A stretch of 62,448 bases of DNA from Stenoxybacter acetivorans DSM 19021. Its GTDB lineage: Bacteria > Pseudomonadota > Gammaproteobacteria > Burkholderiales > Neisseriaceae. The notes under the pieces were generated by a model that was not told the DNA's origin, ran no database searches, and saw only the letters and a list, made by a program, of their open reading frames with translations. Position numbers and translations under genes: made by a program. The DNA lies in the NCBI RefSeq assembly GCF_000745895.1, contig NZ_JQKE01000012.1, positions 1 to 62,448 of the forward strand. Direction: 5' to 3'. Below are positions 32,329 to 40,519 of this stretch, piece after piece; the first letter of the stretch is position 1; every line of letters starts with the position of its first letter.

Positions 32329-33592
32329 TATTTTAATTGTTGATGACGAAATCGGTATCCGCGAATTGCTGTCTGAAATTCTGCAAGACGAAGGGTACGG
32401 CGTTGCTGTGGCGGAAAATGCCGAAGCCGCGCGCGCTTTGCGTTTGCAAACACGTCCTGCTATGGTGTTGCTTGATATTTGGATGCCCGATTGCGATGGC
32501 ATTACCTTATTAAAAGAATGGGCAAAATCAGGGCTGCTCACCATGCCTGTGGTCATGATGAGTGGACACGCCAACATTGACACCGCTGTGGAAGCCACCA
32601 AAATCGGCGCGTTGGATTTTTTGGAAAAACCCATCACCTTGCAAAAATTATTAAGCACGGTTGATCGCGCCCTCAAATACGGGCAAATGCAAACCGCCTC
32701 AAAAATGTCTTTGGATAAACTGGGCAACTGTGCAGTGATTAAAGACATGCTGGCACAGGCTGCCCGTGCTGCTAAAACCGCTTCTCCCGTATTGTTATTG
32801 GGTGAAAACGGTTCGCCTTTTGAATTGGTGGCACGTTATTTTCACAAGATTAATACCGCTTGGACAGAACCTGCTTTGCCGGCTCAAATCATTGATGATG
32901 CGGTTGGGCTGCTGAAAAAAGCCGGCGGCGGTGTTTTGTATTTGGGCGATATTGACCGCTATGAACCGATGATTCAGCGCGGCATCAATATCTTATTAAC
33001 GCGTGCGCCGCGGCATCAGGTCAGAGTGGTTTTTGCTTGCAGCCGCCCGATACAAGATTTATTGCGCGACAGCAACCAAGATATTGATTTATTACATTCT
33101 CTATCTGTTTTAACCGTATCCATTCCGCCCTTGCGCACCCAGCTGGACGATATGGTGTTTTTGGTAGACCAGCTGATGTTGGAATTGTCGGAAACCCAAA
33201 AAATACCACCGGTTAAATTCACCTCCGCTGCGCTCAATGCTTTGCGCCAATACGATTGGCCGGGTAATTTGGAACAATTAAAAAACGTTGTGAAAAGTTT
33301 GGCATTAAACAGCGATAAACAAGAAGTTGATGCAGATGAAGTGCTTGCCATGCTTGATCAGTTCACTTCTCCCGCCATACCCAACGATACCGGTTTTAAT
33401 TTTAACTTGCCCTTGCGGGAGTTGCGTGAAGAGTTGGAACGGCGTTATTTTGAATACCATATTGCCCAAGCAGGGGGCAATATGAGCAAAGTGGCAAAGA
33501 AAGTTGGTTTGGAGCGTACCCATTTGTACCGTAAGCTGAAACAGCTGGGGATACAAGTGGCCGCGAAAAAGCAAGGGGAGAAAGCAGAGTAA
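32315..33592 (+). CDS. ntrX: NtrX-type response regulator with degenerate AAA+ domain
   Basis: Response regulator of 425 residues. The receiver domain is intact (DDE at 10-12, phospho-acceptor Asp 54 in LLDIWMPD, Lys in LEKP). The central domain aligns with sigma54 activators but is shortened: the Walker A position reads GENGSPFE (163-170) without the Gly-Lys-Thr, the GAFTGA loop is missing, and Walker B reads LYLGDID. The C-terminal Fis-like helix-turn-helix (about 385-422, GNMSKVAKKVGLERTHLYRKL) is good. It overlaps ntrY by 14 bases. It probably acts as a plain DNA-binding regulator. Confidence 0.9.
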   Translation: MRSSDILIVDDEIGIRELLSEILQDEGYGVAVAENAEAARALRLQTRPAMVLLDIWMPDCDGITLLKEWAKSGLLTMPVVMMSGHANIDTAVEATKIGALDFLEKPITLQKLLSTVDRALKYGQMQTASKMSLDKLGNCAVIKDMLAQAARAAKTASPVLLLGENGSPFELVARYFHKINTAWTEPALPAQIIDDAVGLLKKAGGGVLYLGDIDRYEPMIQRGINILLTRAPRHQVRVVFACSRPIQDLLRDSNQDIDLLHSLSVLTVSIPPLRTQLDDMVFLVDQLMLELSETQKIPPVKFTSAALNALRQYDWPGNLEQLKNVVKSLALNSDKQEVDADEVLAMLDQFTSPAIPNDTGFNFNLPLRELREELERRYFEYHIAQAGGNMSKVAKKVGLERTHLYRKLKQLGIQVAAKKQGEKAE

Positions 33593-33652
33593 GTGTTTTG
33601 TTAGTTTACATTAAGAAATGAAAATTATTTTAACAAATTTAACCGTGTATCT

Positions 33653-33742
33653 ATTCTGTGTATAGAATGTTGCGCAACATAGCGTCCTTGGCAGTACGTG
33701 CTTCTATATTCATAGCGGAAGTGCCGATCCCAAGGACTTTTT
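33653..33742 (+). ncRNA. structured leader or small RNA with terminator, before folD
   Basis: Three hairpins follow each other in the 184-base ntrX-folD gap: ATTCT/AGAAT (33653-33668), a perfect palindrome ATGTTGCGCAACAT (33667-33680), and a long stem from GTCCTTGG (33684-33691) to CCAAGGAC (33730-33737), with an inner GTGCTTC/GAAGTGC helix and a run of five T. The last is a good terminator. It may end the ntrX transcript, or the three together may form a small RNA or attenuator for folD; I cannot tell which. Confidence 0.5.
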
Positions 33743-33776
33743 CATAAGAACAACAGTGAAAACAGCGATTTTGACC

Positions 33777-34634
33777 ATGACTGCTCAATTGATTGACGGC
33801 AAAAAAATTTCCGAACAACGCCTTGATGCCGTGTCCGCCGCCGTTGCGCAGCGGCAGGCTGCCAACTTGCGCCGCCCTTGTCTGGCAGTGGTATTGGTTG
33901 GCAATGACCCCGCCAGTGCCGTATATGTGCGCAACAAAAAACGCGCTTGCGAAAAAGTGAATTTTGAATCACGCGCTTATGAGCTACCTGAAAACACTCA
34001 AGAAGCCGAATTATTGAATTTGATTGATGAAATGAATGCCGATAACGGCGTGGACGGCATTCTGGTGCAGCTGCCGCTGCCGAAACACATTGACAGCCAA
34101 AAAGTATTGGAACGGATTTTACCGCACAAAGACGTGGACGGTTTTCACCCGTATAACGTCGGCAGGCTGGCAGTAAAAATGCCGTTGATGCGTCCCTGCA
34201 CCCCAAAAGGGGTAATGACTTTGCTGGCGGCTTACGGTGTTGATGTGGTCGGCAAAAAGGCAGTGGTGGTGGGTGCGTCCAATATCGTCGGCAGACCGCA
34301 AGCCTTGGAATTGCTGCTGGCTCGCGCCACGGTAACCATTTGCCACAGTGCCACCCAAAACCTTGCCGAAGAAGTTGCCGCCGCCGATATTGTAGTGGTG
34401 GGCGTGGGTAAACCCAATTTTGTTAAAGGTGCATGGATTAAGCCCGGTGCGGTGGTGATTGATGTGGGCATCAATCGTTTGGATAACGGCAGCTTGTGCG
34501 GTGATGTGGAATTTGCCGCCGCCAAAGAACGCGCCGCCATGATTACCCCCGTTCCCGGCGGTGTTGGCCCCATGACCATTGTCACCTTGCTGGAAAACAC
34601 GCTTCAGGCAGCCCAAATACATGATTTAGATTGA
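33777..34634 (+). CDS. folD: methylenetetrahydrofolate dehydrogenase/cyclohydrolase
   Basis: Bifunctional one-carbon enzyme that interconverts methylene-, methenyl- and formyl-tetrahydrofolate. The 285 residues contain [20 protein letters not shown], with the catalytic Lys in the YVRNKKRA stretch, [11 protein letters not shown] and the NADP-binding [16 protein letters not shown], then [11 protein letters not shown] near the end. An in-frame GTG at 33756 exists, but the ATG at 33777 gives the family-like opening. Confidence 0.97.
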   Translation: MTAQLIDGKKISEQRLDAVSAAVAQRQAANLRRPCLAVVLVGNDPASAVYVRNKKRACEKVNFESRAYELPENTQEAELLNLIDEMNADNGVDGILVQLPLPKHIDSQKVLERILPHKDVDGFHPYNVGRLAVKMPLMRPCTPKGVMTLLAAYGVDVVGKKAVVVGASNIVGRPQALELLLARATVTICHSATQNLAEEVAAADIVVVGVGKPNFVKGAWIKPGAVVIDVGINRLDNGSLCGDVEFAAAKERAAMITPVPGGVGPMTIVTLLENTLQAAQIHDLD

Positions 34635-34689
34635 TTGGGTTATTGTTGAATTGATTTGGCTTAATTCACTTGGAATGAAGAAGAACATT

Positions 34690-34723
34690 AAAAGGCTGCC
34701 TGAATGGTTTCAGGCAGCCTTTT
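34690..34723 (+). terminator. inverted DUS pair, terminator between folD and metY
   Basis: AAAAGGCTGCCTGAA (34690-34704) and its complement (34709-34723) form a 15-bp stem followed by T residues. Both arms contain an exact DUS. It separates two converging genes and can serve both. Confidence 0.9.
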
Positions 34724-34752
34724 TATTATTGAATTTAAATGATAACAAAGCC

Positions 34753-36027
34753 TTACTTCGCCGCTGCCAAAGCCTGTTCCAAATCTGCCAATAAATCATC
34801 AATATGCTCAATGCCCACGCTCAAACGCACCATGTCTGCGCTGACACCGGCGGCGGCAAGCTCTTGCGGGTTGAGCTGGCGGTGGGTGGTGCTGGCAGGG
34901 TGCGTTGCCAATGATTTGGCATCACCGATATTCACCAAGCGCACAAATAGTTGAAGTGCATCAATAAAGCGCGCACCGGATTCGCTGCCGCCTTGAATAC
35001 CGAAGCTGAGTAAACCCGAAGCACGATTGCCAAAATCGCGGGCGATTAATGTTTTATAAGGGCTGTTGGGTAAGCCGGGGTAGTTTACCCAGCTGACTTG
35101 CGGGTGGTTTTGCAGGAATTCGGCTACTTTTAAAGCGTTGTCGCTGTGGCGTTCCATACGCAAAGCCAAAGTTTCCAAGCCTTGCAAAAGCAAGAAGACA
35201 TTCATTGGGCTGATGGCGGCACCGGTATTGCGCAGAGGAACAACGCGTGCACGGGCGATGTACGCCGCAGCACCGAAGTGTTCGCTGTAGTTTACGCCGT
35301 GATAGGAAACGTCAGGGGTAGTCAATACTTTAAAGCGTTCGCCTTGCGCTGCCCAGTCAAAACGCCCGCCGTCAATAATTGCACCGCCCAAACTGGTGCC
35401 GTGTCCGCCGATGTATTTGGTCAGCGATTCAATCACAATATCCGCACCCAAAAGCAAGGGGCGGCACAATGCGGGGCTGGCAACGGTATTATCGACAATC
35501 AGAGGCAATCCCTGTGCGTGTGCTGCTTGGGCAAAGGCAGGAATATCGATGACATTGACTGCAGGATTGCCGATGCTTTCACAAAATACGAGTTTGGTGC
35601 GTGCATCGGTGTTTGCAGCGATCTGCTGTGGATCGTTGGGGTTGATAAAGCGTACTTCAATGCCTTGTTTGGGCAGCGTATGGGCAAATAAGTTGTATGT
35701 GCCGCCGTAAAGTGTTTTGGTGGCAATGATGTTGTCGCCGGCTTCGGTGATGGTTTGAACGGCATAGGCAATGGCTGCCATGCCGCTGGCAACGCACAAT
35801 GCCGCCAAGCCGTTTTCAACCGCTGCCAAACGTGCTTCCAATACGGCAGTGGTGGGGTTCATGATGCGGGTATAGATATTACCGGCAACGTTAAGATTAA
35901 ATAAATCCGCGCCGTGTTGGGTGTTGTCGAATGCGTAACTGGCGGTTTGGTAAATCGGCACGGCAACAGCTTTGGTGGTGGGCTCGGGCGTGTAGCCGGC
36001 ATGTATGGCTTGGGTTTCCAGTTTCAT
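34753..36027 (-). CDS. metY: O-acetylhomoserine sulfhydrylase, Cys/Met PLP enzyme
   Basis: PLP-dependent enzyme of 424 residues for direct sulfhydrylation in methionine synthesis. Visible are the N-terminal TQAIHAGYTPEPTT, the cofactor-stacking YGGTYNLF, and the PLP lysine in SLTKYIGGHGTSLGG; C-terminal VRLSVGIEH is intact. The length and the HAGYTPE opening favour MetY over MetB or MetC, but the substrate cannot be fixed from sequence alone. Confidence 0.85.
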   Translation of the reverse strand: MKLETQAIHAGYTPEPTTKAVAVPIYQTASYAFDNTQHGADLFNLNVAGNIYTRIMNPTTAVLEARLAAVENGLAALCVASGMAAIAYAVQTITEAGDNIIATKTLYGGTYNLFAHTLPKQGIEVRFINPNDPQQIAANTDARTKLVFCESIGNPAVNVIDIPAFAQAAHAQGLPLIVDNTVASPALCRPLLLGADIVIESLTKYIGGHGTSLGGAIIDGGRFDWAAQGERFKVLTTPDVSYHGVNYSEHFGAAAYIARARVVPLRNTGAAISPMNVFLLLQGLETLALRMERHSDNALKVAEFLQNHPQVSWVNYPGLPNSPYKTLIARDFGNRASGLLSFGIQGGSESGARFIDALQLFVRLVNIGDAKSLATHPASTTHRQLNPQELAAAGVSADMVRLSVGIEHIDDLLADLEQALAAAK

Positions 36028-36088
36028 CGGTTTCCTTCGGCTGCCTGTTTTACAAAAATGGCAGCTTAAGTTTGTTTATGTGATGTGT

Positions 36089-36520
36089 TTATTCCACAGT
36101 ACATGTGTTACTGGCGGACGCGTCTTCACAAAATACGACAACAACGTCCTGATTGACCCTTAACACGTTGGAGTCTGCCGTATCTTTGGGAGTTGCCTGT
36201 AGGGTGTATGTTTCATCTCCCACACTGATTAACTTCAAATTGAAGTGATTGGTTTCTTTTTTAGGTAGTTCTTTGGGAGGGTTGCTCGTGCTCATATCTT
36301 TTGTGGGATCTTTGAGAATGCCTTTAAACGTACTGTGTTGCGCATAGGTACGCTCCATTACTTGGCTGTTCTCCAACAATGCGCTTCTGGCTTGAGACAA
36401 ACGTGTCCTGCGTGCATATTCTTGATAACTCGGATAAGCAATCGCCGTTAAAATAGCGAGAACCACAATGGTAACCATGAGCTCAATAAGCGTAAACCCA
36501 CTGATTTTTTTTACTTTCAT
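36089..36520 (-). CDS. comP: type IV pilin-like protein, candidate DUS receptor ComP
   Basis: Minor pilin of 143 residues. The prepilin signal is short and basic, cleaved before FTLIEL, with Glu5 of the mature helix intact. The segment ALLENSQVMERTYAQHSTFK and the C-terminal NVLRVNQDVVVVFCEDASASNTC follow the pattern I recall for neisserial ComP, the surface pilin that binds DUS during transformation. Only two Cys are present, fewer than in meningococcal ComP, and the last segment is shorter. A plain PilE-like minor pilin is the alternative. Confidence 0.6.
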   Translation of the reverse strand: MKVKKISGFTLIELMVTIVVLAILTAIAYPSYQEYARRTRLSQARSALLENSQVMERTYAQHSTFKGILKDPTKDMSTSNPPKELPKKETNHFNLKLISVGDETYTLQATPKDTADSNVLRVNQDVVVVFCEDASASNTCTVE

Positions 36521-36913
36521 TTGTTTTACTCCGTGTATGAAGCCGATTATTGCTGTTTCATTGTTTCGGCTTTTTTAATTTGCGCATATTCACATAAAAC
36601 ACCGCAAAATGAAAGGGCAGAACCCAATTGAATTCGGTTTTGCTTTTGATGTACACATGATTTAACAGCATTTTTTTGAATAAACCGAAAACGGTGGTTT
36701 TGTACCGAATCGATGCCCATGCTTGGCTTGTATTCGGTAATGATTGAAATGGTATTCATTGGTTTTCAATTTATCGGATTGTGCAATAATAGCGGCTTAC
36801 AGCTTAATCTGATGACGAGCGATTGGCACATCGGCTGGTGTTGCTTATGTTTTTTAAAAAGCATCGTCTGCTAAAATATTACCTGCTTTGTAAAATTTAT
36901 AAAAGGAAAACCC
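36521..36913. other. gene-poor gap between comP and gloA
   Basis: This 393-base stretch separates divergent genes and should hold both promoters. A 70-codon frame on the minus strand (36759-36547) is the only long one; it has no ribosome site or family resemblance I can see, and I do not call it a gene. gloA has AAAAGGAAAACCC in front of its start. Confidence 0.5.
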
Positions 36914-37312
36914 ATGAGATTACTGCACACCATGCTGCGTGTGGGCGATTTGGATCGTTCACTGGCGTTTTATCAAGATGTTTTGGGTATGCGTTTGCTG
37001 CGTAAAGAAGATTACCCGAGCGGCAAATTTACTTTGGCGTTTGTCGGCTATGGCAGCGAAACCGACCACACCGTATTGGAGCTGACCCACAATTGGGATA
37101 CGGCAGCTTATGACTTAGGCAATGCTTATGGTCATATTGCCATTGAAGTGGACGATGCCGCCGCCGCGTGTGATGCAGTGCGCGCAAAAGGCGGTAAAGT
37201 GGTGCGCGAAGCAGGCCCGATGATGCACGGCAGTACAGTGATTGCTTTTGTGGAAGATCCCGACGGTTATAAAATTGAATTTATTCAGAAAAATTCAGGC
37301 AGCAGTCACTAA
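36914..37312 (+). CDS. gloA: lactoylglutathione lyase (glyoxalase I)
   Basis: Ni/Zn-dependent enzyme that isomerises the hemithioacetal of methylglyoxal and glutathione. The 132 residues include the metal ligand His near the start ([12 protein letters not shown]), Glu in ELTHNW, His in GHIAIEVDD and Glu in [10 protein letters not shown], all four intact. The ribosome site AAAAGGAAA precedes the ATG. gshB in the same window makes its cofactor. Confidence 0.96.
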   Translation: MRLLHTMLRVGDLDRSLAFYQDVLGMRLLRKEDYPSGKFTLAFVGYGSETDHTVLELTHNWDTAAYDLGNAYGHIAIEVDDAAAACDAVRAKGGKVVREAGPMMHGSTVIAFVEDPDGYKIEFIQKNSGSSH

Positions 37313-37340
37313 AGCGGTTGCGTTTGTACAACGAAACCTG

Positions 37341-37379
37341 CGGTCATTTATATTATTGCATGTGCTTAAAAAATGACCG
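37341..37379 (+). terminator. possible terminator after gloA
   Basis: CGGTCATTT (37341-37349) pairs with AAATGACCG (37371-37379), followed by CGCGGTTTTG. The loop is long (21 bases) and the T-run short, so strength is uncertain. A DUS follows at 37418-37429. Confidence 0.45.
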
Positions 37380-37495
37380 CGCGGTTTTGCCCGATTCCCT
37401 TGATTTGCTGCTGTTTCAGGCTGCCTGAAGAATGTTTTGGTGCAATCTGAAACAGCATCGGTGTTTAACACAAGCGTGGAGTCGGGCTTTGACGA

Positions 37496-38392
37496 TTACA
37501 ACAGGGATTCTGCATAGAGAACGCCGGATAAATCAAAGTCGTCCTCATCTTCCGCGTCCCAGCATCTCATCAGCGTTATATCGATAAAAAACGCCCGAAC
37601 GACATCGGCTTTTGGGAAACCGAGCATATCTGCAATATACGAAATGGCGCGTTCTACCGCATGTTTTCCGTTTTGATTGTGCTTAATCGCATCGTCATAC
37701 TCGTTTGCAATAAATCGTCCGAGATCGCAAACGGACGGTCAGATTCTTGCATGAGGATCAACGATTACATATCCGCCGCAGGCGTTTTTCAGCAGATTAT
37801 CGCCATGCAAATCACCGTGCAGCAGCAATCGCTCCGAATATTTATCGTATAAATATTTGCATTCCTCCTCCATTCGCCGCGATACCCGCCTGAGATCCGG
37901 AAATCGGCAGTCTTCAGACTGTATTTCCGCCGCTTGACGAACGGTTGCCAGATACGACAGATACAATGCCGCGTTGTTCGGAACGGTGTGCGCGTGTTTG
38001 AATACATCTGCAAACACAGACAGCCGAATGTTTGGCGGTTCAGCTTTGAGCACAGTACCCGGAACAATCTGTTCCAGCAGCAGCGCGCCGTTTTTTTCAT
38101 CACACTCAAATGCGCGAACATACCCGCAGTTACCGCCGAATTCACGCAACGCGCGGATTTCACCGATATACCATTTGAATTCACCGCCGAAAATTTTCAG
38201 AACACAATTGCCGTGCAGTTCAGATCGGCAGATAAACAGACAGTTTACAGAGTAATATTCAATGAATATAAATTGCGACAGCCGCCACTGTTGTGCATAT
38301 CCGTGCAGACGTACAGGCAGTGCGTCTGCAAATGTCTGCCCGAAATTATCTGTGATGTCCTGCAATTGCTTTGGTGTAAAGTTGTATGTCAT
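37496..38392 (-). pseudogene. APH-type kinase with one in-frame TGA
   Basis: A 299-codon frame interrupted once, by TGA at 37739-37741 (codon 218). Upstream it encodes a recognisable aminoglycoside/streptomycin-phosphotransferase-like kinase, with the catalytic loop HGDLHGDN at 192-199 and the metal-binding DPH at 212-214. After the stop the same frame continues as family-like CDLGRFIANEYDDA and runs to a natural TAA. The TGA stands where relatives often have Gly. The start at 38392 has a GAGGA ribosome site. No promoter of special note, and no integron or transposon end is adjacent. Possibly a recent loss of function. Confidence 0.75.
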
Positions 38393-38615
38393 CAATATAT
38401 CCTCGCTCTGTAATAATATTTCAAACTCAGCGAAGAGCAAAATACTTGTGGTATGTTTTACCTGTTGTCAGCGGTTGTTGATTATTAGAAACATCGCTTT
38501 GATTGGGATTGCCATGTGATGTCAGTGCATCGCAGTAATTGCTCGGCAATACAGCGATCGCTTTTGTGCTTCTGAAAGCACTGAATATTCAAGAAGGTAG
38601 TTATAGAAAAACAAA

Positions 38616-38720
38616 TCACCACAAAGTGAAAGCAAAAAATTGGCTTTGCGGGATTTGGTGGAGCAACAATTTAAAGCCGAGTGTCCCAATTAACTGTGGA
38701 TAATGGATTTATTTAGATAG
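38616..38720 (+). pseudogene. IS3-family orfB transposase fragment
   Basis: One reading frame encodes LALRDLVEQQFKAECPN, a stop, then LWIMD, closely recalling the entry to the DDE domain of IS3-family OrfB (RQF-A-PN-LWVTD). Only about 35 codons remain, with an internal TAA and no terminal repeats. The surrounding 38393-38738 is otherwise non-coding. Confidence 0.45.
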
Positions 38721-38738
38721 CTGAATCATGTTAAAATG

Positions 38739-38773
38739 AAAGGGCTGTTTCAGTTTATCCGAAACAACCCTTT
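38739..38773 (-). terminator. terminator of the tRNA-Val/tRNA-Asp unit
   Basis: AAAGGGCTGTTTC (38739-38751) pairs with GAAACAACCCTTT (38761-38773), 12 of 13 pairs, with T-rich sequence on either side. It lies 27 bases after the 3' end of tRNA-Asp. Confidence 0.7.
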
Positions 38774-38799
38774 TATGTTACTTTGAATTTTTTGAAATG

Positions 38800-38876
38800 T
38801 GGCGCGGCGGACGGGGCTCGAACCCGCGACCCCCGGCGTGACAGGCCGGTACTCTAACCAACTGAGCTACCACCGC
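38800..38876 (-). tRNA. tRNA-Asp (GTC)
   Basis: 77 bases read on the minus strand from GCGGTGG to an encoded CCA. The acceptor arm GCGGTGG pairs with CCGCCGC (one G-T pair). The anticodon loop CTGTCAC gives anticodon GTC. The T-loop TTCGAGC is normal. Confidence 0.95.
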
Positions 38877-38918
38877 GCGTTTTTCATTTTCCGGCAATAA
38901 CGCCAAAAACAAGAAACT

Positions 38919-38994
38919 TGGTGGGTGATGACGGAGTCGAACCGCCGACATTCTGCTTGTAAGGCAGACGCTCTACCAACTGAGCTAATCACCC
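38919..38994 (-). tRNA. tRNA-Val (TAC)
   Basis: 76 bases ending in an encoded CCA. The acceptor GGGTGAT pairs with ATCACCC. The anticodon loop CTTACAA gives TAC. It lies 42 bases upstream of tRNA-Asp, and both are probably cut from one transcript. Confidence 0.95.
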
Positions 38995-39385
38995 GCTAAT
39001 CGCTTCAGCGAATTTCTGTATTAAACCATAAACCCAAACGTGTGGCAAGTGATTTATGAATTTTTTTTGTGTTTTATCTTAATATGCTTGCTTGGTTAAG
39101 CATAAACAACACCATAAATATATGTAAATACAGAGAATATATCCAAGCCTGCCATTTAGTCTTTTTTTCTCGTTTACTCTTCCGTCAGTCTCTTAAAGAA
39201 AACTCATCGGCAGCAATTAGCCATTAAACATTTTCACGTGTTCACCGTGTAATAAGCCAATTGCCGCCGCCAATGAATAACAATAAACAGAATTTTTACT
39301 TAATGCCGACAATGCCGCTGTTATGTAAACAATTGTTTCAGCAAAAAAATAACTAAGATTAATCCGTATTGTTTACACCCGCCTA
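38995..39385. other. non-coding stretch between tRNA-Val and the IS5 element
   Basis: 391 AT-rich bases with no credible gene, DUS or tRNA. The promoter of the tRNA unit should lie near 39000-39080. The right end is the insertion point of the IS. Confidence 0.6.
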
Positions 39386-39406
39386 GGGTCTGTGGATATT
39401 TAAAGC

Positions 39407-40201
39407 TCAGCGTGAATTGATTTCAGCAGCACATAAATAAATCATAGCCAAAAAAGACGAATCCGTTTTATCAGCTCTCATCGCAATTCGCTTATATTCC
39501 TTCAACTTGGTAAAGTAATTTTCAACCAAATGCCGCCATTTATACATCTCTTTATCCAATATTCTTGGATTTTTTCGGTTGGATTTTTTCGGTTGGATTT
39601 TTTCGGTTGGATTTTTGTGCGATAACCGCTTTCACGCCACGCCCATCTAATTCCTGAAAAAGCCAATCTGCATCAAAGGCTTTATCTGCTAACAGTGCTT
39701 GAATATCCGTATTTTCAATTAGCGCTAGAACGCCGGCTATGTCGTGCTTGTTACCCGGTAATAAAACAAATTTCACCAAATTACCCAAAGCATCAACCAA
39801 CGCCATAATCTTGGTTGTTACTCCGCCGCGAGAATGACCGATTGCTTGATTACGCGTCCCGCCCACCGCACCTTGTCCGTGACGATGTACTTTCGATATT
39901 GTGCCGTCAATGGCGGCATATTCTAAGTCCGGCTTATTACTTAGTATGTTGAAAATATTCTTAAAAATACCTTTTTTAACCAATTGTTGTATCGTCTGTA
40001 AACGGTATTCCATTTACCAAACGACTTGGGTAAATCACGCCAAGGACTCCCTGTTCGGGCTATCCAAAGAATTGCTTCAAGAAATAAACGATTATTTTTC
40101 CCTATTCGCCCTCTGTCTGTTGCTTTTCCAAGACATAAAGGTTCTATTTTTTTCCATTGGGTATCGGTCAGTTTTAATCTATCCATTTGTTTATTATACA
40201 T
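39407..40201 (-). pseudogene. IS5-family transposase, frameshifted
   Basis: The N-terminal frame (from MDRLKLTDTQW at 40186, or 40201) holds the helix-turn-helix. The second frame holds the first two catalytic Asp (AAIDGTISKVHRHGQGA and LLADKAFDADW). The -1 shift occurs at TTAAAAAAGG near 39977. After NRKNP the frame is thrown off by two extra 14-bp units. The true C-terminus, with RHLVENYFTKLKEYKRIAMRADK and the catalytic Glu, continues in another frame to the stop at 39407. As it stands, the element cannot make full transposase without slippage. Confidence 0.85.
39565..39617. repeat. 14-bp tandem repeat in the transposase gene
   Basis: Three full copies of TTGGATTTTTTCGG start at 39565, 39579 and 39593, followed by a partial copy. 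Read on the coding strand, a single unit would join NRKNP directly to RILDKEM; the two extra units add 28 bases and shift the frame by one. Confidence 0.9.
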
Positions 40202-40286
40202 TATATGGGTAAATATCCACAGACCCTAATCTTGATGAAAAATACGACTGAACAAGAAACCTTTGATTTTGAAAGCAGTTGAAAAA

Positions 40287-40438
40287 TAGCCCACAGAATC
40301 TGTGGATAAGTTTGTGGATAAGCTGTTGGACGAGGCAAGAAAAGTGAATGAAATCCATGCTGCACACATGATTGATTAAAAAATAATCAATCATATATTT
40401 ATATAAAAATCATAATGTTATATATAATACGTTGTTTT
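40287..40438. repeat. dispersed DnaA-box/AT-rich element, copy 2
   Basis: It carries two consensus DnaA boxes, TGTGGATAA at 40301-40309 and 40313-40321, then a 50-base middle, then the AT-rich tract starting ATTGATTAAAAAATAATCA at 40371. Over the first 39 bases from CCACAG it differs from copy 1 at only three positions. The middle part is unrelated. It lies 60 bases from the IS5 end and 82 bases from the dacB stop. The mnmG gene is 5 kb away. Confidence 0.75.
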
Positions 40439-40519
40439 ATTGGCTTAAATAATTTATTTGGTAAGATTGTTTTTGAACGCACAAACACTGTGTATGAATC
40501 ACAAAAAGTAGGGTATTTT

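Larger units (their letters stand above)
39386..40226 (-). mobile_element. IS5-family insertion sequence, IS427-like
   Basis: About 841 bases bounded by perfect inverted repeats: GGGTCTGTGGATATTTA at the left and its complement at the right, each flanked by TA (a likely target duplication). It encodes a transposase on the minus strand as two overlapping frames joined at an A6G run, the usual programmed -1 frameshift of this group. Its C-terminal part is out of frame because of a 14-bp repeat expansion. It inserted between the tRNA pair and a DnaA-box element. Confidence 0.9.

Noticed and set aside
36547-36759. A 70-codon minus-strand frame
   Set aside because: No ribosome site, no recognisable family, and the gap must hold two promoters.
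37739-37741. TGA codon read as selenocysteine
   Set aside because: The family does not use selenocysteine, the position aligns with Gly, and no obvious insertion hairpin follows.
38694-38702. A further TGTGGATAA box
   Set aside because: It falls inside the IS3 transposase remnant and lacks the AT-rich partner, so it is probably chance.
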